Source: Cladochytrium replicatum (Eukaryota > Chytridiomycota > Chytridiomycetes > Cladochytriales > Cladochytriaceae). From it: a stretch of 64,000 nucleotides of DNA. The notes under the pieces are model-generated. The model searched no databases. It was given only the letters and a program-made list of their open reading frames with translations, and was not told where the DNA came from. Location: positions 278,492-342,491 of the forward strand of contig JAHLKD010000059.1 of assembly GCA_025526935.1 (NCBI GenBank), written 5' to 3'. A program made the translations under genes and the position numbers. Positions 22,301 to 33,496 of this stretch are shown here, piece after piece; the first letter of the stretch is position 1; each line of letters starts with the position of its first letter.

Positions 22301-24889
22301 TTTCAATGGAATCAATGCTCAGAACATGTACAGCTCAACAAATTTTACAATTGCTGGTAATGTGTGAAACTTAACTTATATGTGAATATGAACATAATTT
22401 TTTGAAAGAATATGTGAACGAGTTCAAGTATCGTGCAAAAATGGTGGCTTCAATCAAATATGATGAGTTTGTGACTCCTAATCAGATAACTTTCAAGAGC
22501 AGTATTTATGGGCGCATCAATGCAACTTTACCTGGTAGCTACCTCATGAATCCAGACTGGCGTGTAAGAAATAACACATTCATTTTTGTTTTTATCTTTA
22601 ACATCAATTTATAGTTTATAGTAGACAACACAGTCTGGCTTGGAAGTGCCCTCAACTTTGTAACAGATGCTTTGGTTCAAGGAAATGAAGTGGGAATCAC
22701 ATACTTACAGATTGCAAGTGGGGCAGTTTTAGGAGTTGCACTTATAATGAACAGTATTATTGCTTTGGTTGTGTTTGCTCCTGCAGTATCTCGAGCAAAC
22801 AGGGATAGACAGCTGGCTATTGAAGCATTTTTGCAGCTTCCTCATGAAGTAGTGCTTGAGCAATTCATGAAGGTAATCTAAAACACAATTGATGGTCAAA
22901 CAAACTTAAACTGGAATGTTTAGTATCGCTATACCAGTCCGCTGGAAAAAGAAATTGATGTTGGAGACGAAGGAGATGATCAGTCAATCAACAGTAATGA
23001 GAGTGATGAAGAAGATCAACAAAATAACATGATAGTCATTCAGTCAAAATCTTCTGTATTTGGGCAAATTCGAACACTTTGTTTCACAACATATTTTATT
23101 ATTGTACGTGGCATATTCCCATGCAAAAACTTCATAATTTGCAAACCGTTAATACAGATAGGGTACTTTTTCTTCTATACAACATTAGCATTGAGTCTCA
23201 TCAATGAAACTCGGTAAGTTACATCAGAATATACTTCAGTGTTGAACTTAAGTTAGAGTATTTTCCTGATTTTTAGTGCAGTTGGGAGGAAATGTCAACG
23301 TGCTTCACAGGTTTGCAATAATTACAGCATATGATCTAAGTAATCTAATTTCTCTGTCCCAGGTTCCTTTTCTTTCCTTAATTTTGTCTACAGCAGGAAG
23401 CTACATGACATTTCCAAGTGTGTTTGCCCAATTTCCGCCTGCAATTGTAGGGTGGTACGGAAGAGGGATAGGAAGCCAAATTTTATACTATCAGCGTGGA
23501 TTACTTTTTGGAAATGAAACACTTGGTATAACATCTGGAGATATTTCATTGGAAGCTGCAAGAGACTTTTTCTTCTCAAGACAGTATGGCCAAAATAATC
23601 AACAAAGTCTATTTGATATCACAGAACTTTATCTTGATTCTTACAACATCTTTTCATATCTTCCAGCTCAGTCCTCTTCAAATGCTTATTATAGAAACAT
23701 AGAATTCCTTGGCCCACTTATTGCAGAGAAATATCTCGAGTACGCAAAGATATTATTGAATAATTACAACTCACTATCAGAGCGCAATACAGTAATTCTC
23801 TCATATGTCATATTGCCAATATTTGTTCTGGTGCTCATGTTAGCATATATTCGGCTGATTAGAAAAGTTTTGTCCATGATAGCTCAAGAAAATGAACGGA
23901 CACTTCGTATCACACTCATGCTGCCAATTGCACTTGTGGGAGAAATTGAATCAATTAAAAAGATGCTGAAATTAGACCAGAATGATGATATTCCAGAACT
24001 ATCCATGATAATGGATGGGAGCAAATCAACACAATTGGGCAGTGCCAACATGGCATCAACTGATAACGTCAAACAAAATGAAAAGCAAAGCAAAAATACA
24101 AACAATGATTCATCTAGTGATAAAACAGAAGGTTCTACACCATCTTCCTTGTCTTCTGAGAGCTTAGGAGAGTCCAATCATTCAACCAGTGAGAATGGTG
24201 ATGAAACTCCTGGTGGAAATGTCCAGTTTGAAAACAAAACAGAAAGTATTGGTAAATTTACATCAGATGGTGTATTTAATGAGTCTCATGCTATTCCGAC
24301 AATTAAGCCTCCATTAAGAAGTTTGGGTAATCAGACTAAGAGAATATCGCCTGAATCTGCAATTGACATCAATCTATCGTCAAATACTGGCATTTCACTG
24401 GTAGAGAAGGCTTCCATTGGGACATCTCGATTTGGAGCTATCCCTCCACTTAGGTTGCCACAAATCTATGGGCTAAATCAAGGAATCCAGCCAAATAGCG
24501 CCAAGGAGGAGTCTGGGAGCCTATCTGCAATAGCTTCAAGTGTTTCTTCAAATACAACTCCACTCCTTCCTCGCCGGTCTATCCTTACGTCTCGCAGGAT
24601 CAGCGATGCAGGAATTGGACGGAAAGATTCTTCAGAAAGTATTCAGGGTTCTCGTCTGATACGACAAACTGGCCACGCCGGTCAAACAACCACTCAAACA
24701 TTTGAAGGTGCGCAGCAGTCGTTACTTATCCCAACAAGCAAAGTTGTTGCCTTTTCAGCACCTAACATAGCTGAGCTACCCTTCCAAACTTCAAAAGATA
24801 CAAAAGCTGAAACTCAGATGACAAGAAGAGGGATAGGCAGGAAGCAAATAGCTACTATTGTCCCTGATGATGTAAAATCTGATTCATGA
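19340..24889 (+). CDS. TmcB/TmcC-like large multi-transmembrane protein
   Basis: A long gene with roughly 17 short introns, and distinctly more AT-rich than its neighbours. It encodes a protein of some 1300 residues. The N-terminal half has about seven to nine membrane segments, e.g. the LEWIVIFITFLQ, IAILFSFAVYVMYSF, HTILASILYLPVVTSLG, TVILCFFALSAFIPFAV, IFRALFIFFCYGFLSLLLFF and NILFWVWLGGNVFVVIAAYY regions. A cytosolic helical repeat region follows (WSLAGVVRIAHFDRSEQAMD, then YKQLLKSAVAHHQEFLKTLS, then YEQLYSRFGHIPKVLEFYAN), the pattern I know from tiny-macrocysts proteins TmcB/TmcC. Further membrane segments follow around 21905-21980, 22690-22780 and 23810-23860. The last 340 residues are a Ser/Thr/Asn-rich tail. 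A stretch at 19703-19734 must be skipped to hold frame and looks like a 32-nt intron. Molecular function is not established for the family; a surface or sensory role is conjecture. Confidence 0.72.
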
Positions 24890-25179
24890 ATAATGTGAAG
24901 TATGTATAGCACGATAATAACCCAATTCATGTTCTTTCTTGAATTTGTTATACATGAATTATGTTTAGTTGTGCCACAACAGAAAATTCCCAGGAAACTG
25001 TATAATTAAACAATGGTATTCCCAAATGCTAATACCTTGAATGCTTCTTTTAAAGGCGGGCCAGCTTTTTAAATCCATATAAATGTTGTGCAGCTCACTT
25101 GGTAATCTAAATGCCGAACATATGTGACAAGTGTGCATCGAGCACATACAAGTCAAAAGTGGCTAATAGTGCAGAGGCG

Positions 25180-26083
25180 AAAATACCCCATTTGATCTTT
25201 GTTCTTTCATGTCTGCCAGTCTGGTAGTTTGCGGTTGCGTTCACAGATCTGATGCTGCCAGTTGTCTCTCTGTCAATGTGCTTGACAGCCTCAACGCAAA
25301 ACAACTCCTTTGTTGTTTGATCCAGTTCCCTCCTGGAGTAAAAAGGGCTTCTCACAATCTGTCACACTCAACAACTTTGGAAACGTAACTGTGACAAGAG
25401 GTGGTATGTTGAAGTTGAGAGATGCTCGAACATCATCATTTTGCAAAACCACCAGTGCTGCCAAAGATTGCAACGATGGAACACGTCTATCTGGTTTGAT
25501 ACGATCCCGCAGAAACTACTGCTTTCCGCATTTGTGTAGCTGTCTCCTTTCGCAACGGGTTTAACGTACATCCAAATGCCTAAGCTTGCGGAACTCAAAT
25601 AGCGCTCCACTCACCAATTGCAAATTCTGAGATAATATCAATGTACGGCGATATGGCGGGAACGCATCACGAAGATCCAGCTTCGCAAAATAGTTTTTTG
25701 ATAAATCAATTTCTCCAAGCGAGAACCAAGGATTTTCTGAGGGGGATAACTGAATTGATTCCCCGTCAAAGTACCACGAATATAGGTGTTCCAACCGATG
25801 CAAATAAATCGGGTATGACGGCAAATCTAGCTTCTCAGGCTCGCCACCAACAATATCTCGAACTACCAAGGTCCAGAGATTCAAGGGATGTCACAGTGGT
25901 CAATATTTCCGACCAAACAAAAGTTGTGATTGAGTTGTAGAGAAACGAAGTGAGAACGTAACGAAATAAGCTTGTGAGGCAAATTGGTTGGCAATCGAGG
26001 AAGACTGAGGAGCAGGTTTTCATCGGAAGAATCTTCGTCAGACGAGGGTGTCAGAAGAGAGGGAGGAGTAACAATTGTTCTTA
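25180..26083 (-). CDS. Leucine-rich-repeat-like gene or pseudogene
   Basis: The minus strand holds LRR-like pieces: LPHKLISLRSHFVSLQLNHN, ILTTVTSLESLDLG, LGEIDLSKNYFAKLDLRDAF, LILSQNLQL and FRKLRHLDV, preceded by an acidic serine run (PSSDEDSSDEN). The first and second pieces are in different frames, joined by a TTTT run at about 25915; one T fewer would restore continuity. Two short GT..AG stretches (about 30-33 nt) could be introns. I cannot fix the start, and the part after 25560 (PSLQSLAALVVLQN and onward) has unclear frame. It may be a live gene with a sequencing slip or a decaying LRR gene. LRRs mediate protein contacts; no partner can be named. Confidence 0.42.
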
Positions 26084-26535
26084 TTTTTTATGGCTTTATT
26101 CAAGATTCCTAATTCCAAACCAGTAATTACAACATTTTAGAAATGTTAATACATATATCGAGATCGTTATGAAGGGTGATGTAACAGCAATGTGAGATAC
26201 GACATGCTCGCGGTGCTCAACTGCTGCGTGATCTTGAATTCCCAGATCTGCATTCTGGGCTGTGTTCTCCACCAAACGCGTCGCGTCGGACCACCAAACG
26301 ATCACACTGCTGCTACTGCTGCTGCTGGAATTCGCGCTTTCTCGTTACAGCTGCCAACGCATCAGGTTTGTGCCCGGGAAAACTGTGACAGTAGGCAAAG
26401 TAGTTCGTCGTGTGCCGTGCTGATCTCATCGGTGATTTGTTGGTTCGTGGCTATCACTCTTTTATAATATGTTAAATTCATATGTCTACCTTCAGACGAA
26501 CGTCGGAACGATCTGTGTAGTGGAAGTTCGCTTCA
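26084..26535. other. Spacer before the coiled-coil gene
   Basis: No gene supported. It contains a short CTG/CTA trinucleotide run (about 26309-26327) and presumably the promoter of the gene starting at 26536. A promoter-proximal first exon of the LRR-like gene cannot be excluded. Confidence 0.3.
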
Positions 26536-29500
26536 ATGAGGGAAAAGTCAAGTACAGTTGCTGAGAAATCGCCCGCTCGTCCTGGAGCAGTCGAAGATGT
26601 CATACCATCGCAAACTGGGGATGATATTGTGGAGCTTACAGCGTCATTAGCTGCAATATCTCGACAGTTCAATCAAGCTACAGTTCGAAATGACTCGTTG
26701 CAGAAGCAAATCGAAGGCTTACTTGGTAAACAACGGACTATTCAGTCTTCACGCGACGCTGCTCAACATGAAGTCGAAAAGGTTCTTAATGAGAACTTGG
26801 ACCTGAAACAACAGCTTCACTTTGCAGAAACCCGTATTGAGATTCAGGCTGCATGTATTAATGAGCTCCAGCTGAAGATTAAAGCACTAAGTGAAGAACA
26901 GGCTCGGCTGAACACCGTCCTACGGACGGCGAACCAAGTTGCGACAATAAAGCGCTCAAATACTTCATCAGCTCAACCTAGCTCATCGGCTGTACGTGAT
27001 GGACAATCGATCGTGACACCTCCGAAAATGGCTGTCTATCCCACCGACGGACCTCCATACTCAGTCTTGCCAACACCTGCGGAAGATGTAACCATGGCGG
27101 TGAGGCTGTACACTGAAAGCTATTTGGACTATTCTTATCATTTGTTCCTTAGGAAAAGTCGAAAGAAGGGGAGACCTCCTCTATCAGTCAATCGCCCATA
27201 CCTCAACCTCAGGACACGCATACCACCAACGCCGATGATAATGGTGAAGATGGACTCGTTCGTTGGCAAGATGTGATTCGAATGCACCATCCCGGTGCAT
27301 TGAGCAGCTTGAAGAAACCGCAACGTGAAAGAGTTATGGAAGATATTAGGGAGTGGCTTAAGCAGCACCTTAACCCTGAGGTTGCTGCGATATGCATCGC
27401 TGGTGTTACGCGAAAGAAGCGGCAGAACTTTAGAACAAGAGGAACTGCAGCCAAACGCCATAAGTCGGTGGTCGACGCTCCAAATGGCGCGGAACCCAGT
27501 TCGGATGCTCCGGGAGAAGCAGACGAAGACGAAGCGTACGTTCGCGACCTGGCGATACCCCGACGCTTTGCCGAGCAAGTCATGTTGTACATCGAGTCAA
27601 AGTTCATAGAAGGCAGATACACGACCGTCACGCTGAGACGTGACCGCCGACAATCCGGTATATCACCAGTGCCGAGTAGATCACCCGAAAAGAGCCCCGA
27701 GATGCCTATTCCTGCAACACAGCTACCAGCGAAAGCTCTGTCTACCGCAACCACATTAGTTGCTCCAGGAGTGAAGGAAAGAATTCTTGTACGCTCAGAG
27801 CGGTCTCTTAAGCTGCCTGTCACTGTGCAGATTCCCAACAAGCGAAATCAGATTGAGGGGTCAACAGGAGAAAGCTCTCAACTAACAGGAAGCGGCGGCC
27901 AGGAAACCATGACTCGATGCAGCATTGTTTCAGAATTAACAACGAATGGTTCAGGCGGACCCCAAAACCACGATGATGAAAGTGATGAAGACCAACTCTG
28001 GCCGTCTGAGGGAGAATATGGTGCCCATCAACCAAACTCACTAAATGCTACTAATGACATGCTAAATTCATCTCCCACGAAGCGTAAGCGCCTGAATTCC
28101 ATCTCCAGTGCAGAGTCAGCGAGCCCGGTGCGTCGTACTCAGAAATCCAGACGAGTAGTGAGAGTTATTCGCGATAGCGAAGAATGCGCTGAAGAGGGCG
28201 AAATGCGTCGAGATGAAGTCGAACCGACACAGCCGGCTGACGGGTCAATGAATACTGCAGTGAACACCAATGGGGATATTGTGAATATCAATCCACCGGT
28301 TCCAACCCGCTCTTCTCCTCGACGCAACAACCATGCTGTAACCGCCACTCAACCCATGATTGTGGATATTTCGAGCTCTTCTCCTTTGACATTTTTAGTT
28401 CAGGCCGGCACATTGAGCACAGAAGATAAACATGTTGAAAAGGCTGCATTTGAGGACGGTTCGGTTGTCGAGAAAAATAATGATATTCTGCAGGATGGGA
28501 ATGATGCTAATGCAGATGACCCGCTGCTTTCCTTTGTTGACGATATGATGATGTTGTCTCCAAGCCTTGTTCCCACCCCAGCTGATGGAATAGCGGAGCA
28601 AGTGATAGCGATCTCGTTAGACCATGAGGCTGTTCACGCCGCAGTTCTCGCTTCAGAGCCCGATATTTCATTGGCAGAAGAGCAATCTGAGCGGATGTTC
28701 GTTGAGGTAAGCCAAGTCAACGTTGTTTACCTATCTTACGCCCAGAATTAGGATGATAGGTTCAGTAGTGCGCCAACGCAGTCTGGACCGCCTCAGAAGT
28801 CCAAAATAGCGAGCGGTACAAAGTTGAACTTGAACATTGAGAAAGCGGGTCTAGCTTCAAAGAGGAAAAAGAAAGGACGCAAGACCATCAAAGGAACTTT
28901 CCCTGTCATTGTTGATACAAGTGGACGACCGAGCTCGTCTGAGTCATCGGACGGTCCTGCCAGTGTAAGGAACTCGCCGGCTGCACTGAGTGCGGAAAAT
29001 CACTCTGCTACAACGTTACCACCTCTGACTCTACCAAAATTCAAAAAGCGGCCCAATTTTCCGGCTCCGCCTGCTTCCAGCGAGAACGACCCTGCAAGCA
29101 ATGCACCTGATGCTCAAAACCAACCCGATCAAGGAAGTGCGCCAGCTCGTTCAACTGTAACTGACTCCACACCCGTTCCATTGGCAATCGATCTTCGAGG
29201 ACCTCGGGTTCCTTACATGACGTAAGTGATGCCATCTGAGAGTTTAACATATTGATAAATTCGAAACTTTAGTGTCATTGATACCATCATTCCCAACCAC
29301 CGCTCTTTGAATAAGAAGTGGCAAGGGAAGATTAGGTTCCACGTAAAAGCGTGGCTATCCGAGAAAGTTGGTGCTGATCGATTTGAAAGCGTGTGCAAAC
29401 TGGACGTGAATGATGGAAAGGACTGGACGTATGGAGTACCACGTAGCTTGGTACAAAACTTCCGCACCTGGTTCCAAGAGCAAAATTTTCTCGAACGATA

Positions 29501-29870
29501 CGCCGCATATCTGAAAGCGGCTCCCACAGCTGCCGGTGATGGATATCAGCAACAGAAACCTCAGCAGCGGTCCCAGCAACAGCAACAGAACCCGGCAGTA
29601 AGCGTTACCAGCGGAAGGCAGATCGGAAGCACGTCTCCTCCTCGATCGGCTCCCGTTGGATATATTGCGTCTCCGTATCCTGCGAGCACGATTCAGTATA
29701 CCAGTGCCCTGCCTGCATATTCGTCTTTACCACCAGGAACGATCCCCGTCAACGGGCGTGTTAATCATTTCCAGATCAGTAACGGAACCGTGTTCGCCGC
29801 GTATCCTCAGTACGTGTGGCCGGCCCAGCCGGCTTACCCTCCGCCACCATACAGTGGGTTCACCAAATAG
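26536..29870 (+). CDS. Uncharacterised coiled-coil / disordered, probably nuclear protein
   Basis: I do not recognise this gene. Predicted exons are 26536-27099, 27153 to about 28706, about 28752-29221, and about 29272-29870, about 1,060 residues. Residues about 30-140 form a heptad-like coiled coil (IEGLLGKQRTIQ, VEKVLNENLDLKQQLHFAET, INELQLKIKALSEEQARLN). Next comes a compact region (VRWQDVIRMHHPGALSSLKK, then VMEDIREWLKQHLNPEVAAI) followed by KKRQNF and KRHKS, basic and nuclear-signal-like. A long acidic, Ser/Pro-rich middle has KRKRLNS and RKKKGRK patches. The final exon contains a well-folded-looking segment (KKWQGKIRFHVKAWLSEKVG, WTYGVPRSLVQNFRTWFQEQ) and then a Gln/Pro/Tyr-rich tail. 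Architecture suggests a chromatin or transcription-linked scaffold, which is inference only. All frames connect at consensus splice sites. Confidence 0.68.
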
Positions 29871-30129
29871 CTTGATCATTTTTTGCCGTTGTGTCCGTTG
29901 TGTATTGCTCTTGAACCGTTGTAAATTTACCTCCCTTTTTGTGTTTCGTGGGTTGGATCTAGAGTTGTTTTCTTCCTCTTTGGCTTAATCTAACCTTTAA
30001 CTTATTTTTCTTCCCCAAATTTTTTAAAAGAGGAAACAAGATAACGTAACAATTCAAAGTTCTTCACGTCCGTGCTTCATATCACTATTTTGGCACAAAG
30101 TTTTCCACGACATATCAGAATTTCAGAAG
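29871..30129. other. 3' flank of the coiled-coil gene
   Basis: T-rich sequence consistent with a 3' UTR/terminator region of the gene ending at 29870. No gene or RNA seen. Confidence 0.3.
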
Positions 30130-31490
30130 CTGCAACTGAAGTAGTTCTCCAAGCCAGTCGAAAAAAAGACGGTCGAAGCTGGCGAAAGTTTAAGGTAGGA
30201 AACTGATTAACTTCTTACAATTTCTGCCTGCATGAAAGTGACTTACCTGATTCAGGGCTCCACGGTCATTAAAACATACACTAGTTACACATATTTCGTT
30301 CTCACCGCACCACATGGCTTCGCTATCTCAGCTTCTGCAAGAGTGCAGGTGTACAGCGCCAACACCAACGAACTGAAGAAGTCCGTCACACGATTCAAGG
30401 CTGTTGCTTACGGCGGGAGTTATCGTTCAGACGGTGTTCTGCTCGTTGCTGGTGATGCAACCGGCCCGGTTCAGGTTTGAAAGCGTGCATGGCTTTCGCC
30501 CTTGCGTTTGACCCTCGCAACAAAACAGATTTTCGAGCTGAAGTGCAGAGCAGCTCTTCGGACATTAGAAGGTCATGACGGGTATGATAAGTCCTGCATG
30601 GTGTGCGGTGAGTTTCTGATTTATATATATAAGCTCCGTTCGATCGACGAGGTTTTCGCCAGTTAAAACCGAAGTTGTATCTGGAGGGGACGATCGAACA
30701 GGTAGATTGTGAGATATTCCAACCGGTTCTGCAACAGCGTTGTTTGATGAGCACCAAGTAGGAGACAATAAGACTATGACTTCTGATGTTCACATCCTTC
30801 TGACAGGACTACGTGCGATCCGTGGTTGTGAACCCTGTCATTGCGCACATTCTTGTTTCGGGATCTTATGAGTATGGGACTCTCGGTCAAAAGCTGGAAT
30901 TCTAAAAGTGGATCACGGTCCACCAGTGAAATCAATCGTTGTTATGCAGGATGGAAGCTTGATAGCTTCAGCAGGTGACTATTTATCCTTCATTCCGGTT
31001 CGTTTTGCTTAATATAGTATCAGGTAGCAACAACATCAAGATTTGGGATATCAACGCCGGAGGGAGACTGATCCACACCCTGTCGAATAATCAAAAAACT
31101 GTGACCACTTTATCTTTGAACGTGGCAGGCACGCGCTTGCTGAGTGGGCTCGCTGGATTATCATCTCAAAGTCTATTCGCTTCATGACTACAAAGTTGTT
31201 CACTCTGCAAAGTATCTCGCCCAAATTTTGTGCGCAGAAATGTCGGTAAAGCTTTTTCCCTTCTTTTGGATTACTATCAGTATTCATACAATTTTTGGGG
31301 GGTTCGGTAGCCGGAAGATTCACATTTGGTTGTTGAAATGACGAATAGTTTGGTCTCGATTCGACGTCGGAAGGTTAAAACGATAGAGCGAGTTCGCGAG
31401 GTCCAGAGAACCGGCGCACGGCAAGGGTTGATACCTGCTGTAATGATCCGTGGTCCCCAGACTACAGTGGCTGTGATTCTTACCGTTTTC
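30130..31490 (+). pseudogene. UTP15 (U3 snoRNP WD40 protein) pseudogene
   Basis: UTP15 is a WD40 subunit of the t-UTP/UTP-A complex needed for rRNA transcription and 18S processing. Matching blocks in order: RSWRKFK (about 30180), PHGFAISASARVQVYS, RFKAVAYGG, RSDGVLLVAGDATGPVQ, ALRTLEGHDG (about 30580), FSPVKTEVVSGGDDR, DYVRSVVVNPVIAHILVSGS, VDHGPPVKSIVVMQDGSLIA, NNIKIWDINAGGRLI, HTLSNNQKTVT, LDYHLKVYSLHDYKVVHSAK and HLVVEMTNSLVSIRRRK. Lesions: a TGA at about 30707 where the WD motif needs Trp (RL*DI); loss of a few residues with a frame change near 30870-30880; another frame change near 31148. The C-terminal UTP15 domain is missing. Introns remain, so this is a decayed genomic copy. As UTP15 is generally essential, a working copy should exist elsewhere. 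Confidence 0.85.
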
Positions 31491-32025
31491 GGAATGCTAT
31501 TCCTCTTTATCTTTAATCTTTTCTAGTTCTTTCTATTTGATTTGAAAGGTTTTACTTTCATTAGGAATTCCTTCTTGTTCTTTTACCTTCTCCCGTTGCT
31601 TACGTTGATGTTACATGATCAAAATGATTAGTAATCTGTTCCTTTATAAGCTTGCCTGTTTCTCTTGTATCTGTCAGTTTCTGTTATCTAAAAGATTACA
31701 GTTGCTATGATCAATTTCTTTAGTTTTTCTTGATGTTATGTACTTTCAGACATGTATTGGCCGGTGATCGGGCAATCGACCATCCTTGACCACATCTTCA
31801 CTTCGCTACGCGTCAAGCTGATCCAAGACTTGAAACTGCAGAAGTTGATAATGACGATGGGGGTTCTGGAAGCGCTTCTTTCTGCGGGTTCTGGACGCTC
31901 TTCTTTCTGGGGGTTCTGGTAGGCTTCTATCTTCAGCCAATCTTTCGCTGAATAAATTGGCTCTGGGCAGAAGACTGGTTTTCGTTTTGACATAATGAGA
32001 TCGTGTTTGTTTCAAACCCTGTTAC
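31491..32025. other. Spacer with a small tandem repeat
   Basis: A unit of about 26 bp containing GGGTTCTGG and CTTCTTTCTG is repeated about three times at 31859-31930. A minus-strand frame (31993-31736, beginning MSKRKPVFCPEPIYSAKDWL) runs through it; I cannot assign it to a family and do not call it a gene. Confidence 0.35.
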
Positions 32026-33318
32026 TCAGGAAAGGACTACCCAAAGCGAGTGGTGTGAAAATATAAATTGATGACGGACAAATTGAGAATGGAGATAAAG
32101 CGAAAAGGAGAGAACCGAACAGCCACACACTTGGGAACAAACACGCATTGTTGTTTGCAAAAAACCGCAGAGAAAAGGTGCCGATTCGGTGTGCCATCGG
32201 ACAAGTTCCTCCTCAAAAAAGCGATGGAACTGAATCGCAGTTACACCATACTCGCGGTTGAACCTTTTCATAACAATACTGCGCACACAACCCGATATTC
32301 TAGGCAGATCCTTCGGAGCTGGCAAGGATGATCGATTTAAGTCTTTGAATGCGTAGAAACTCGGCATTTGCGTGCTATAATGTCGGTAAGTAAAGTGGAC
32401 TCGAAACAAATCTGTGAGGCTTACGAAGAGCATAAAGAAACCAAGCAGGAATAAGATGTACGCTGTCCATTCATTTTGTGCTTGCAAATCTTCTCGCGAT
32501 GGTGGTGTGTCAGGGTCGTAGTACTTGTATTGCTCAAGCTCGTCATCGATAGATAAAGCTTTGAAATTGAAACCCTTTTTTGTTGGATGTCAAAGGTTTA
32601 GAGAAAAAAAACCCCAAACCGATAGAACACCTACGTATCGAATCAGAGTGATGCCGAGACCTGCGCGAGAACCATGCTTAGCAGCATGTGATGTGGCCAA
32701 CAGTGCGGTCAAGAGGAAGCCTGTTTCCAAGTTTCAGTGAACGTCACACTGTCAATTGGTTGACACATACCGATTGTATCGAAGCTCATGGATACCATCA
32801 TGTTGACAAAGAAAGCGAGGAAATGACCAACCGGCATGCCTTCAATGATAACATCTCCGTCTTCACCAAAACCAGAGATAATTGTGGTTTCAATGTACGG
32901 CGGAGTGGGGTCATGCACGGCCTCAGCGTATGACGGAGGTTCAATCTCCTGGAAAACCTTTCCAGCAGATGGAGCGTCTGGTTTGGCAGCTAGATGACCG
33001 AAAACACCGTCGCCACCGCTACCAACAGGGGCTAAACGTGGGTTAGAAGATGTGGATGCTGGTGGATAGGCAGGAGAGGAGGAAGAGCCAGCGATAGGGT
33101 TTTTTGTAGATGAGGAGGGTTCGTCTGAGGAAGGGCGGGCGGAAGAAACTAATGGCTCAGCACCGTCGTCGTCGTCACCAACAACATGCAAGGGCTGGTG
33201 CTCGCCGTCTTCAGTTTGGTGGGCATCTTCGCCCGCAAGCTGAACAGAAAGTACAAATGAGAACGATTTTATTGAGATATTCTGCACGCAAAGCTACCCT
33301 TTCGTAGGTGGGACGCAT
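32026..33318 (-). CDS. NDFIP/BSD2-family membrane adaptor for Nedd4/Rsp5 ubiquitin ligase
   Basis: Family members are Golgi/endosomal proteins with PY motifs that recruit Nedd4/Rsp5 ubiquitin ligases and route membrane cargo such as metal transporters to the vacuole. Start at 33318 (MRPTYER), intron to 33239, then a Ser/Pro-rich cytosolic domain with PPSY (in EIEPPSYAEAV) and PPYIE, leading to SGFGEDGDVIIEGMPVGHF, the family signature. Three membrane segments follow: FLAFFVNMMVSMSFDTIGFL, the TALLATSHAAKHGSRAGLG region with ITLIRY, and WTAYILFLLGFFMLFVSLTD. Introns lie at about 32771-32722 and about 32632-32577. After DLFRVH the frame stays open to 32026 but loses family resemblance, so the true stop may be earlier through an unseen intron near 32390. 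Confidence 0.83.
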
Positions 33319-33496
33319 TTTGGAGAGACGGAACTGACGATGATTGAGAGACGCCAATGACTGAGCCACAGTCGGCACCTGAGGAGGGGCTGGTGGTCTG
33401 GTGGGGCTGATGTATTAATGTGCCAAATCGGGGCTTATTAACTAATTTCCTGTTTTCTGTGCTTTTGTTTTCTGACCGTCCACGCAGATCGTTGCA
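33319..33496. promoter_or_regulatory. Head-to-head promoter region (NDFIP-like and eEF1B-gamma)
   Basis: 178 bp between divergent start codons, so a shared promoter is likely. No TATA box is evident. Confidence 0.45.

Noticed and set aside
31736-31993. 85-residue minus-strand gene
   Set aside because: Passes through a small tandem repeat and matches no family; not enough to call it a gene.
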